From: Pseudomonadota bacterium
GTDB lineage: Bacteria; Pseudomonadota; Gammaproteobacteria; Burkholderiales; Burkholderiaceae_F
Length of the DNA stretch: 5,088 bases
Assembly: GCA_023443095.1 (NCBI GenBank)
Contig: JAEZVV010000176.1
Span: forward strand, 1-5,088
Reading direction: 5' to 3'
In this document: piece by piece, positions 1-5,088 of the stretch
How positions within the stretch are numbered: position 1 is the stretch's first letter
How the letters are laid out: the number at the start of each line of letters is the position of its first letter
Program-made: the position numbers and the translations under genes
The notes under the pieces: generated by a model
What the model saw: the letters and a program-made list of their open reading frames with translations, nothing else
Databases searched by the model: none
Told to the model about the DNA's origin: nothing

Positions 1-462
1 CAGCGGCCGGTGGCGCGCGCGGATCGTCTCGCGCGTCTCATAGACATGGAACTCCATGCGGTCGAGTTCGCGCAGCAAGTCGTTGGGAAACTCGATGTCG
101 GCCTTGTCGATCTCGTCGATCAGGAGCACCGCCTGCTGTTCGCTCTCGAAAGCCTGCCACAACACACCTTTGACGATGTAGTTGCGGATGTCGGCGACCC
201 GCGCCTCGCCCAGCTGCGAGTCGCGCAAGCGGCTGACCGCGTCGTATTCGTAGAGGCCCTGGTGGGCCTTGGTCGTGCTCTTGACGTGCCAGGCATAAAT
301 CGGCATGCCGAGCGCGGTCGCCACCTCTTCGGCGAGCATCGTTTTTCCGGTGCCGGGCTCGCCCTTGACCAACAGCGGGCGCTGCAAGGTGAGCGCCGCA
401 TGAACCGCGAGCTTCAAGTCTTCCGTGGCAACGTAGTGGCTGGAACCGGCGAATCGCTGCAT
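1..462 (-). CDS. MoxR-family AAA+ ATPase, N-terminal part (runs off left edge)
   Basis: Read on the minus strand from ATG at 462-460, this gives 154 codons with no stop before the window edge. The start fits the family's usual N-terminus (MQRFAGSSHYVATEDLKLAV). There is no in-frame ATG further upstream, although the frame stays open. The preceding GAGATAGAG is only a weak ribosome binding site. Seen directly: Walker A GEPGTGKT at residues 34-41, the segment KSTTKAHQGLYEYDAVSRLRD at 61-81, and Walker B VLLIDEID at 112-119, followed by KADIEFPNDLLRELDRMEF. These are hallmarks of the MoxR branch of AAA+ ATPases. Members are usually about 280 residues, so a little under half, including sensor and lid regions, lies outside. 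Family knowledge: MoxR proteins act as chaperone-like ATPases, often encoded beside a von Willebrand A-domain protein, and help mature metalloenzymes or respiratory complexes. The client here cannot be told. The gene is divergent from the cytochrome pair. Confidence 0.95.
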   Translation of the reverse strand, partial: MQRFAGSSHYVATEDLKLAVHAALTLQRPLLVKGEPGTGKTMLAEEVATALGMPIYAWHVKSTTKAHQGLYEYDAVSRLRDSQLGEARVADIRNYIVKGVLWQAFESEQQAVLLIDEIDKADIEFPNDLLRELDRMEFHVYETRETIRARHRPL

Positions 463-661
463 CGTCTCTATCTCGAAGAAGGGGCGGAGTCGAGTATACG
501 CAGCGGCATTTTCGCCACGCCGGCCTTGGCGAGAGTCAAGAAATACGCGATTTCTTGACGCTGCTCGATAGAATCCAAAGCGGTTTTGCGGCCGGTTACC
601 GTCGTTGGAGGAGGGCAGGGGTCGCGGGACTTTCCATCGCCAATACAAGAGGAAGAGCACG
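463..661. promoter_or_regulatory. Divergent intergenic region, MoxR gene / cytochrome pair
   Basis: These 199 bases must hold the promoters for both directions. What can be seen: a TATACT on the minus strand (499-494), resembling a -10 for the MoxR gene but without a clear -35 at the right distance; a TAGAAT at 569-574 on the plus strand, likewise without a good -35; and the inverted repeat at 535-559 between them. The cytochrome ribosome binding site AGAGGAAGAG is at 649-658. No small gene is supported here. The promoter assignments are tentative. Confidence 0.4.
535..559. repeat. Perfect inverted repeat, possible operator between divergent genes
   Basis: Left arm GTCAAGAAAT (535-544) and right arm ATTTCTTGAC (550-559) are exact reverse complements around the 5-base centre ACGCG. 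Each arm's outer end carries a TTGAC, one per strand, resembling a -35 hexamer. I could not find a well-spaced -10 box for either. A TAGAAT at 569-574 lies just downstream on the plus strand. It sits in the 199-base region between the MoxR gene and the cytochromes, with no T-run after it, so a transcription-factor site is more likely than a terminator. The regulator is not recognised; it does not match the FNR/ANR consensus TTGAT-N4-ATCAA. Confidence 0.6.
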
Positions 662-991
662 ATGAAGCTTTCCCGAATCTGGCTGGGCCTTGCTTTTGTT
701 GTGGCCTTGCCAGCCGCCGCCCAATCGCCGCAACCGGCGGCTGCGACTCCGGCCCAGCCGAATGTCTCGATGTGCACCGGCTGCCACCTGATTCCCGGCT
801 ACCGCATGGCCTATCCGCAGGTCTACCACGTGCCCAAGATCGGCGGGCAAGAGCAGAAATACCTGGAGAACGCGCTGCAGGAGTACAAGCAGGGCGCGCG
901 CAACAACGAAACCATGCATGGCATCGCGCGCGGTCTCGACGACGCCGAGATCAAGGCGCTGGCCGCCTATTTCGCCGCCTTGCGCCGCTAG
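662..991 (+). CDS. Exported monohaem c-type cytochrome (first of tandem pair)
   Basis: This is a 109-residue protein with ATG at 662, preceded by a good ribosome binding site (AGAGGAAGAG). An upstream in-frame ATG at 605 is less likely because it would put 19 polar residues ahead of the signal peptide. Residues 1-20 form a Sec signal (MKLSRIWLGL..., cleavage after AAA at 18-20), followed by a Pro/Ala-rich linker to about 33. The haem-binding motif CTGCH is at 38-42. The segment YPQVYHVPKIGGQ at 51-63 resembles the YPRLAGQ element of c553/c4-type cytochromes with a short insertion. NETM at 82-85 supplies M85, the likely axial haem ligand, before the C-terminal helix (AEIKALAAYFAAL). It should be a periplasmic electron carrier. 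The next gene is a paralogous cytochrome 9 bases downstream, so the two are probably one transcript. Partner oxidase or reductase is not visible. Confidence 0.93.
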   Translation: MKLSRIWLGLAFVVALPAAAQSPQPAAATPAQPNVSMCTGCHLIPGYRMAYPQVYHVPKIGGQEQKYLENALQEYKQGARNNETMHGIARGLDDAEIKALAAYFAALRR

Positions 992-1000
992 GGAGCCGAC

Positions 1001-1330
1001 ATGAACAAGATCCTTGCCGCGGCCCTGGCCGCTGCCGTCTGCTCGCCCGGTTTCGCGGCCGACCTTGCCAAGGGCAAGCAGCTGGCCGACAGCCAATGCG
1101 CCGCCTGCCATGGCCCGGCCGGCAACCAGCCGATCGACCCGAGTTACCCGCGTCTGGCCGGCCAATACGCCGATTACCTGGCCAAGGTTCTGGTCGACTA
1201 CCAGAAGGGCAAACGCAAGAACGCCATCATGGGCGGCATGGCCAAGCCGCTTTCCAAGGCCGACATCGCCAACGTCTCCGCGTATTACGCCAGCGTGCCG
1301 GGCGTGTTGAGCGACCAGAAGCCGAAATAG
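1001..1330 (+). CDS. Exported monohaem cytochrome c553/c4-like (second of tandem pair)
   Basis: This 109-residue protein starts at ATG 1001, with GGGAG (991-995) overlapping the preceding stop codon. A signal peptide covers residues 1-19 (cleavage after GFA). The haem motif CAACH is at 33-37 and is followed by GPAGN. YPRLAGQYADYL at 49-60 is the typical c553/c4 element. RKNAIMGGM at 72-80 offers M77, which aligns with M85 of the first cytochrome, or M80, as the sixth haem ligand. LSKADIANVSAYYAS is the closing helix. One domain of this kind equals half of a dihaem cytochrome c4, and the first gene would be the other half, but the proteins are separate here. Predicted role: soluble periplasmic electron transfer between a quinol-oxidising complex and a terminal oxidase or reductase. 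The exact partner is not deducible. The transcript ends at the terminator just downstream. Confidence 0.94.
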   Translation: MNKILAAALAAAVCSPGFAADLAKGKQLADSQCAACHGPAGNQPIDPSYPRLAGQYADYLAKVLVDYQKGKRKNAIMGGMAKPLSKADIANVSAYYASVPGVLSDQKPK

Positions 1331-1350
1331 CCAGGAAGACGGACTAATGA

Positions 1351-1381
1351 CGGGCCCTGCGGGGCCCGCTGCTTTTTTTTT
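1351..1381 (+). terminator. Intrinsic terminator of the cytochrome pair
   Basis: A perfect 7-bp G/C stem, CGGGCCC (1351-1357) with GGGCCCG (1362-1368), has the tetraloop TGCG. CTGC and then nine T (1373-1381) follow. It begins 20 bases after the second cytochrome stop codon and separates that transcript from the B12 operon. Confidence 0.93.
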
Positions 1382-1480
1382 GCCGCGCGAACCGTCCCGG
1401 ACGTCGGGGCCGGTCCAGCGCCAGGACAGGCCGCGGCGGCCGTTGCCGGGGGCCGGCCACGCTGCGTGTTAACATTTTTC
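1382..1480 (+). promoter_or_regulatory. Presumed promoter region of the B12 operon
   Basis: About 100 very GC-rich bases lie between the terminator and the riboswitch; no gene is seen. The aptamer's first stem starts near 1481, so transcription should start at or a little before that. The AT-rich patch GTTAACATTTTTC at 1468-1480 is the only plausible place for a -10 element (for example TAACAT at 1470-1475). A TTGCCG at 1443-1448 could be a poor -35, but the 21-base spacing is too long for a standard sigma-70 promoter. The location is inferred mostly from the riboswitch position. Confidence 0.3.
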
Positions 1481-1694
1481 CCGTTGGTGCCTGGTTGCCG
1501 CATCGTTGGCAACCGAGTTAAACGGGAAGCAGGAGGAGCGGTTCCACCGGAACTCATCCAACCTGCGCTGCCCCCGCAACGGTAAGCGGACGAGGTGTCT
1601 CCCACCTCTGCTCTTGCATCTCACCACTGGAAGCTTCGGCTTCTGGGAAGGTCGCACGAGTTGTTCCGCCAGCCCGGATACCGGCCAACAACGG
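1481..1694 (+). promoter_or_regulatory. Cobalamin riboswitch (B12 element) upstream of btuB
   Basis: The conserved cobalamin aptamer elements occur in order. The closing stem is CCGTTG (1481-1486) with CAACGG (1689-1694). GGTGCC follows at 1486-1491, and a hairpin GGTTGCC/GGCAACC lies at 1493-1514. TTAAACGGGAA is at 1518-1528. The strongly conserved core GCTGCCCCCGCAACGGTAAG spans 1567-1586. A side hairpin GAGGTG/CACCTC is at 1592-1608. CCACTGG (1624-1630) and TGGGAAGG (1644-1651) flank a stem capped by a TTCG tetraloop (1630-1643). The B12 box AGCCCGGATACCGGCC is at 1671-1686. Known role: binding of adenosylcobalamin or related cobalamins in the nascent RNA represses the downstream uptake genes. 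The placement ahead of btuB fits exactly. The outer limits of the aptamer are approximate. Confidence 0.96.
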
Positions 1695-1716
1695 GGTGCA
1701 AGCTCGCGCTTGCACC
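1695..1716 (+). promoter_or_regulatory. Hairpin directly after the riboswitch, probable expression platform
   Basis: A perfect 9-bp stem, GGTGCAAGC (1695-1703) with GCTTGCACC (1708-1716), has the loop TCGC and abuts the end of the aptamer closing stem. No T-run follows (next bases GTCTGCGC), so it is not a canonical intrinsic terminator. The leader then continues for 56 bases to the btuB ATG. It may act in the switch by competing pairing, since its 3' arm (GCACC) could also pair with GGTGC at 1486-1490 inside the aptamer. That mechanism is inference. Confidence 0.55.
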
Positions 1717-1772
1717 GTCTGCGCACTCCGGCGGGGAAGCTGGGGCGCGCGTTCTGTCGGCTGATTTCCACA

Positions 1773-3653
1773 ATGAAATCCATTCGTTTGCGCACAGGCT
1801 CGCGTTCTTGCCGCGCCGTGCTGGTTCCTTCGTCCCTGTCCTTGTCTCTGGCCGTGTTGGCCATGGCGAACGCCGCCCCAGTCGCGGCCAAGGACGTCAC
1901 ACGTTTTGACCCGATCGTAGTGACCGCGTCGCGTTCGCCGATGGCGGCGAGCCAGGCCGTGGCCGAGGTCACGGTCCTGGAGCGGGAAGATCTGGATCGC
2001 GTCAGCGGCCAGACCCTGGTGCAGGTGCTGGGCGCCCAGCCCGGCGTCGAGTTCGCCAGCACCGGCGGCCTGGGCAAGACCGGTTCGCTTTTCATCCGCG
2101 GCATGGACTCGCGCCATACGCTGCTGCTGGTCGACGGCGTGCGCGTGGGTTCGGCTACGCTCGGCACGCCTTCGCTCGACAACCTGCCGCTCGAAACCAT
2201 CGAGCGCATCGAGATCGTGCGCGGTCCCCTGTCGGCGCTTTACGGCAGCGATGCCGTGGGCGGCGTGATCCAGATCTTCACCCGTCGCGGCACGCCCGGC
2301 CTGCACCCCAACGCCCAGGTCACGCTGGGCTCCAACAACTACCACCAGATCGCCGGCGGCCTGGCTTTCGGCAGCGGCGCCGTCGACGGCGCGGTCCAGG
2401 TCCAGCAGACCAAGACCGACGGTTTTTCGGCCACCAACCCGAAAGCCTTGTACGGCAATTACAACCCCGACAATGACGGCTTCGAGCAGCGCGGCGGCAG
2501 CCTGAGCCTGGGATGGCAGGTGGCCCAGGACTGGCGAGTCGAGGCGGTGGCGCTTGAGTCTTATGGCGTCAACCATTTCGATGACGGTCCCGGCGTCGAC
2601 AGCCGCTCGCGCCTGACCAACAGCCTGCAGTCGATGCAGACCCATGGCCGGGTGATGGGCGACTGGCGCAGCAAGCTGAGCCTGGCGCGTTCGGTCGACC
2701 GGATCGACACCCTGGCCTCGGCCGACCCCTGGACCGATCTCGGTTCGATCCAGACCACGCAATGGCAGGCGACCTGGGAGAACACGGTCAAGACTCCGAT
2801 CGGTACCGCGCTCGCCCTGGTCGAACGCACCGACCAGGAAGTCGCCAACTCGACCCTGAACTACACGGTGAGCGACCGCACCATCAACTCGGCGGCGCTC
2901 GGCTTGTCGGGCCACGGTGCCGGCCACACCTGGCAGGCCAGCCTGCGGCGCGACGACAACTCGCAGTTCGGCCAGCAGAACACCGGGGCGGTGGGCTGGG
3001 GTTACGAGGTGCTCGAGGGTCTGCGCGTGGGTGCCTCCTACGGCACCAGCTTTGTGGCGCCGAGTTTCAACCAGCTCTACTGGCCGGGCTACGGCAATCC
3101 GAACCTGCTGCCGGAAGAAGGCCGTCACGGCGAAGTCAGTTTGCGCTGGGCGATCGGCGACCACGGCGTGCGCCTGGCCTGGTTCGACAACCGGATCGAC
3201 AACTTCATCTCCAGCGGCCCGGCGCCCGCCAATGTGCCGCAAGCCCGCATCGACGGCTGGGCGATCTCGTACGACGGCCAGTGGGAGAACCTGAGGCTAG
3301 GCGCCTCGCTTGACCTGATCGACCCGCGCAACGCCACCCAGGGTGCCAGCTACGGCAAGCAGCTCGCGCGTCGGGCCAAGCAGGCCTTCAAGACCCAGGC
3401 CGACTGGACGATCGGCGACTGGTCGCTGGGCGGAGTCTTTAGCGCGTATTCCGATCGCTACGACGACGCGGCCAATACCCGCCGCCTGGCCGGTTACGCC
3501 ACGCTCGATCTGCGCGCCGATTACCGCATTCAGCGCGACTGGACTGTCGGCGCCCGCCTCAACAACGTGGGCGACAAGGTGTACGAGACCGCCTACGGTT
3601 ACAACCAGCCCGGCCGCGAGCTCTTCGTCGTTCTGCGTTATTCGCCGCAATAA
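1773..3653 (+). CDS. btuB: BtuB, TonB-dependent vitamin B12 outer-membrane receptor
   Basis: This is a 626-residue protein, close to the roughly 614 of E. coli BtuB. The ATG at 1773 is chosen because it gives a signal peptide (basic start MKSIRLRTGSR, hydrophobic core about 16-32, cleavage near ANA at 32-34). The frame is open further upstream to a TTG at 1506, but that stretch is the riboswitch. A clear ribosome binding site is missing before 1773. The TonB box DPIVVTA is at 46-52. The plug domain spans about 60-172, with SLFIRGMDSRHTLLLVDGVRV at 105-125 and IERIEIVRGPLSALYGSDAVG at 143-163. The rest should be the 22-stranded barrel, ending YNQPGRELFVVLRYSPQ. The usual terminal Phe is absent. 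Role: energised uptake of cobalamin and other corrinoids into the periplasm, driven by TonB-ExbBD. The cobalamin riboswitch upstream and cobU/btuF downstream support B12 rather than an iron chelate as substrate. Confidence 0.95.
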   Translation: MKSIRLRTGSRSCRAVLVPSSLSLSLAVLAMANAAPVAAKDVTRFDPIVVTASRSPMAASQAVAEVTVLEREDLDRVSGQTLVQVLGAQPGVEFASTGGLGKTGSLFIRGMDSRHTLLLVDGVRVGSATLGTPSLDNLPLETIERIEIVRGPLSALYGSDAVGGVIQIFTRRGTPGLHPNAQVTLGSNNYHQIAGGLAFGSGAVDGAVQVQQTKTDGFSATNPKALYGNYNPDNDGFEQRGGSLSLGWQVAQDWRVEAVALESYGVNHFDDGPGVDSRSRLTNSLQSMQTHGRVMGDWRSKLSLARSVDRIDTLASADPWTDLGSIQTTQWQATWENTVKTPIGTALALVERTDQEVANSTLNYTVSDRTINSAALGLSGHGAGHTWQASLRRDDNSQFGQQNTGAVGWGYEVLEGLRVGASYGTSFVAPSFNQLYWPGYGNPNLLPEEGRHGEVSLRWAIGDHGVRLAWFDNRIDNFISSGPAPANVPQARIDGWAISYDGQWENLRLGASLDLIDPRNATQGASYGKQLARRAKQAFKTQADWTIGDWSLGGVFSAYSDRYDDAANTRRLAGYATLDLRADYRIQRDWTVGARLNNVGDKVYETAYGYNQPGRELFVVLRYSPQ

Positions 3654-3664
3654 GGAGCAGGGCG

Positions 3665-4228
3665 ATGCGTGAATTCATCCTCGGCGGCCAGAAAAGCGGC
3701 AAGTCGCGCACGGCCGAAGCGAGAGCGGCGGCCTGGCTGGCCACGCCCGGCCGGGCGGCGGTGCTGATCGCCACCGCACTCGCGGGCGATGCCGAGATGG
3801 CGGAGCGCATCGCCCGTCACCGCCGCGAACGCGCGGAGCGGGTGCCGGGCCTGATCACCCATGAAGAACCGGTCGAACTCGCCGCGGCGCTGGCGCGCTG
3901 CTCGCGCCCCGACACCCTGGTGGTGATCGACTGCCTCACCTTGTGGTTGACCCAGCTCGCGCTGCCGCTGGTGGGCCCGGCCGCCAGCGCCGGCCGGCTC
4001 GAGGCCGCATGCGCCGAACTCTGTTCCAGCCTGCGAGCGGCAGCGGGGCCGGTAGTCCTGGTCTCGAACGAAATCGGCCTGGGTCTGGCGCCGCTTTCGC
4101 CCGAGGCGAGGCGCTTCGTCGATGCGCTCGGCCGCCTGCACCAGCAGGTGGCAGCCGAATGCCAGGCGGTGACCCTGATGGTCGCGGGCTGCGAATGGCC
4201 GATCAAGCGCGGGGCGACCCGTGTTTAA
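3665..4228 (+). CDS. cobU: CobU/CobP, adenosylcobinamide kinase / guanylyltransferase
   Basis: This is a 187-residue cytoplasmic enzyme. ATG 3665 follows the ribosome binding site AAGGAG (3652-3657), which overlaps the btuB stop; the gap is 11 bases. The nucleotide-binding P-loop GGQKSGKS is at 7-14 (family form GGARSGKS). ATALAGDAEMAERIARH at 36-52 contains H52, which aligns with the histidine guanylylated in Salmonella CobU. EEP is at 67-69, VVIDCLTLWLTQL at 86-98 is the Walker B-like strand, and VLVSNEIGLGLAPLSPEARRF at 131-151 is a family signature. It phosphorylates adenosylcobinamide and then transfers GMP to give adenosylcobinamide-GDP, the activated form joined to the lower ligand by CobS. 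This step is shared by de novo synthesis and salvage of imported cobinamide. Its place between btuB and btuF points to salvage. The family's usual Trp before the EEP segment is replaced by Leu63. Confidence 0.95.
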   Translation: MREFILGGQKSGKSRTAEARAAAWLATPGRAAVLIATALAGDAEMAERIARHRRERAERVPGLITHEEPVELAAALARCSRPDTLVVIDCLTLWLTQLALPLVGPAASAGRLEAACAELCSSLRAAAGPVVLVSNEIGLGLAPLSPEARRFVDALGRLHQQVAAECQAVTLMVAGCEWPIKRGATRV

Positions 4229-5088
4229 GGCAGTCCTGGTCTGGGTCCTGTGGCTGGTGCTGGCCGCGGGGGCGAGCGCAGCGGTTTCGGTCAGCGACGA
4301 TCGCGGCCGCTACGTTTCCTTCGAATCTCCGCCGGCGCGCATCGTCAGCCTGCTGCCCTCGCTCACCGAAGCCGTGTGTCAACTCGGCGCCTGCGAACGC
4401 CTGGTCGGAGTCGACCGTTATTCGAACTGGCCGCAACGGGTGCGCTCGCTGCCCCAGCTCGGCGGTCTCGACGACGCCCAGCTCGAGCGCATCGTCGGAC
4501 TCAAACCCGACCTGGTCCTGGCCGCCGCTTCGGCGCGGGTGATCTCGCGCCTCGAAACCTTGGGAATCAAGGTGCTCGCGCTCGAACCGAAGAACCAGGG
4601 CGACGTGGCCCGAGTGCTCGAGACCGTGGCGCAGGCGATCGGCCGGCCTGGCGCCGGCCAAACCTTGTGGCAGAACATCGACGCCCGCATCGGCGCTGCG
4701 GCGCAACGGGTGCCGGTCGCCGTGCGCGGTCGCAGCGTGTATTTCGAGGTCGCCACCGCGCCGTATGCGGCCGGCGCCTCGTCCTTCGTCGGCGAGACCC
4801 TGGCCCGGCTGGGCCTGGTCAATATCGTGCCGCCGGCGCTCGGACCTTTCCCCAAGCTCAACCCCGAATTCGTTGTGCGGGCCCGGCCGCAGATCGTGAT
4901 CGCCGCTGCCGCGCCTTTGGCCGAGATGCGCCGCCGCCCCGGCTGGGGCGATCTGCCGGCGCTGGTCGCGGCGCGGTCCTGCGATTTCGAGCCCGAGACT
5001 TACGAACTATTGATCCGCCCCGGTCCGCGCCTGGGTGAGGCGGCCGAACACATCGCCGATTGCTTGATCCGGCTGGAGGGCGCATGGC
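4221..5088 (+). CDS. btuF: BtuF-like periplasmic cobalamin-binding protein (open at right edge)
   Basis: The GTG at 4221 overlaps the last 8 bases of cobU, which suggests translational coupling; GGGGCGA at 4211-4217 is only a weak ribosome binding site. No in-frame ATG lies near. The start gives a clear signal peptide (FKAVLVWVLWLVLAAGASA, cleavage after residue 20). The mature part begins VSVSDDRGRYV and continues RIVSLLPSLTEAVCQLGACE at 40-59. LVGVDRYSNWP at 61-71, LPQLGGLDDAQLERIVGLKPDLVLA at 77-101 and the late LIRPGPRLGEAAEHIADCL are typical of class III (helical-hinge) ABC binding proteins of the BtuF/FecB group. The 289 codons present already exceed E. coli BtuF (266), so only a few codons should lie beyond the edge. 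It would deliver corrinoid from BtuB to a BtuCD-type transporter. An iron-siderophore binding protein is the alternative, but the riboswitch operon favours B12. The substrate-contact residues were not assigned. Confidence 0.9.
   Translation, partial: MFKAVLVWVLWLVLAAGASAAVSVSDDRGRYVSFESPPARIVSLLPSLTEAVCQLGACERLVGVDRYSNWPQRVRSLPQLGGLDDAQLERIVGLKPDLVLAAASARVISRLETLGIKVLALEPKNQGDVARVLETVAQAIGRPGAGQTLWQNIDARIGAAAQRVPVAVRGRSVYFEVATAPYAAGASSFVGETLARLGLVNIVPPALGPFPKLNPEFVVRARPQIVIAAAAPLAEMRRRPGWGDLPALVAARSCDFEPETYELLIRPGPRLGEAAEHIADCLIRLEGAW
5084..5088 (+). CDS. Possible start of the next operon gene
   Basis: GGAGGG (5075-5080) precedes an ATG at 5084 that lies in a different frame from the btuF-like gene. 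The overlap pattern copies the cobU/btuF junction, so a further operon gene may begin here, overlapping the end of the btuF-like gene. Only five bases are visible, so nothing can be said of its product and the ATG may be chance. Confidence 0.3.

Noticed and set aside
10..558. 182-codon plus-strand open frame over the MoxR gene
   Set aside because: The opposite strand encodes intact Walker A and B motifs and the family signature; this frame is its shadow.
535..559. The inverted repeat as an FNR/ANR site or as a bidirectional terminator
   Set aside because: The half-sites differ from TTGAT/ATCAA with a 4-base gap, and there is no T-run on either side. Both neighbouring genes start here rather than end.
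555..574. TTGACG (555-560) with TAGAAT (569-574) as a sigma-70 promoter
   Set aside because: The spacer is only 8 bases, far from the usual 16-18. The TAGAAT alone remains possible with an activator.
1506..1772. Upstream extension of the btuB frame to a TTG at 1506 (89 extra codons)
   Set aside because: The extension runs through the riboswitch aptamer and would bury the signal peptide inside the protein. The absence of stops is a by-product of high GC.
1554..3242. Long open frame (562 codons) antisense to btuB
   Set aside because: It starts within btuB and runs on through the riboswitch leader. Its composition is that of a GC-rich shadow frame, with no recognisable domain, while the plus-strand frame is an unmistakable BtuB.
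3638..4141. Minus-strand open frames over cobU, and a similar one at 4203-4706 over btuF
   Set aside because: The plus-strand products are clear family members, and the antisense translations show no known motif.

Overview
The window comes from a high-GC Gram-negative bacterium, most likely a betaproteobacterium. The Rhodocyclales are a reasonable guess from the style of the small c-type cytochromes and the cytochrome/B12-uptake neighbourhood, but that placement is inference. Codon use looks uniform. I see no insertion sequence, tRNA, rRNA, CRISPR array or other sign of recent transfer.

Left part (1-661): the N-terminal 154 codons of a MoxR-family AAA+ ATPase run leftward off the edge. A 199-base divergent intergenic region follows, holding a perfect 25-base inverted repeat (10-base arms, 5-base centre) that looks like an operator.

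Middle-left (662-1381): two tandem, exported, single-haem c-type cytochromes of 109 residues each lie 9 bases apart. They are closed by a strong intrinsic terminator. They look like paralogous electron carriers of the cytochrome c553/c4 type.

Right part (1382-5088): a cobalamin-regulated operon. A weak promoter region leads into a complete cobalamin riboswitch (about 1481-1694), followed by a strong hairpin without a U-tract. Then come btuB (TonB-dependent outer-membrane B12 receptor), cobU (bifunctional cobinamide kinase/guanylyltransferase) and a btuF-like periplasmic B12-binding protein that is open to the right edge. The genes are tightly spaced (11-base gap, then 8-base overlap), so they are probably co-transcribed and shut down together when B12 is plentiful. 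BtuB would bring corrinoids across the outer membrane, BtuF would hand them to an inner-membrane ABC transporter encoded elsewhere or downstream, and CobU would activate imported cobinamide for nucleotide-loop assembly. This is a corrinoid uptake and salvage module.

Nothing here demands a new biological system. The points most worth checking are the operator-like inverted repeat, the unusual expression platform and weak btuB ribosome binding site, and the paired cytochromes.
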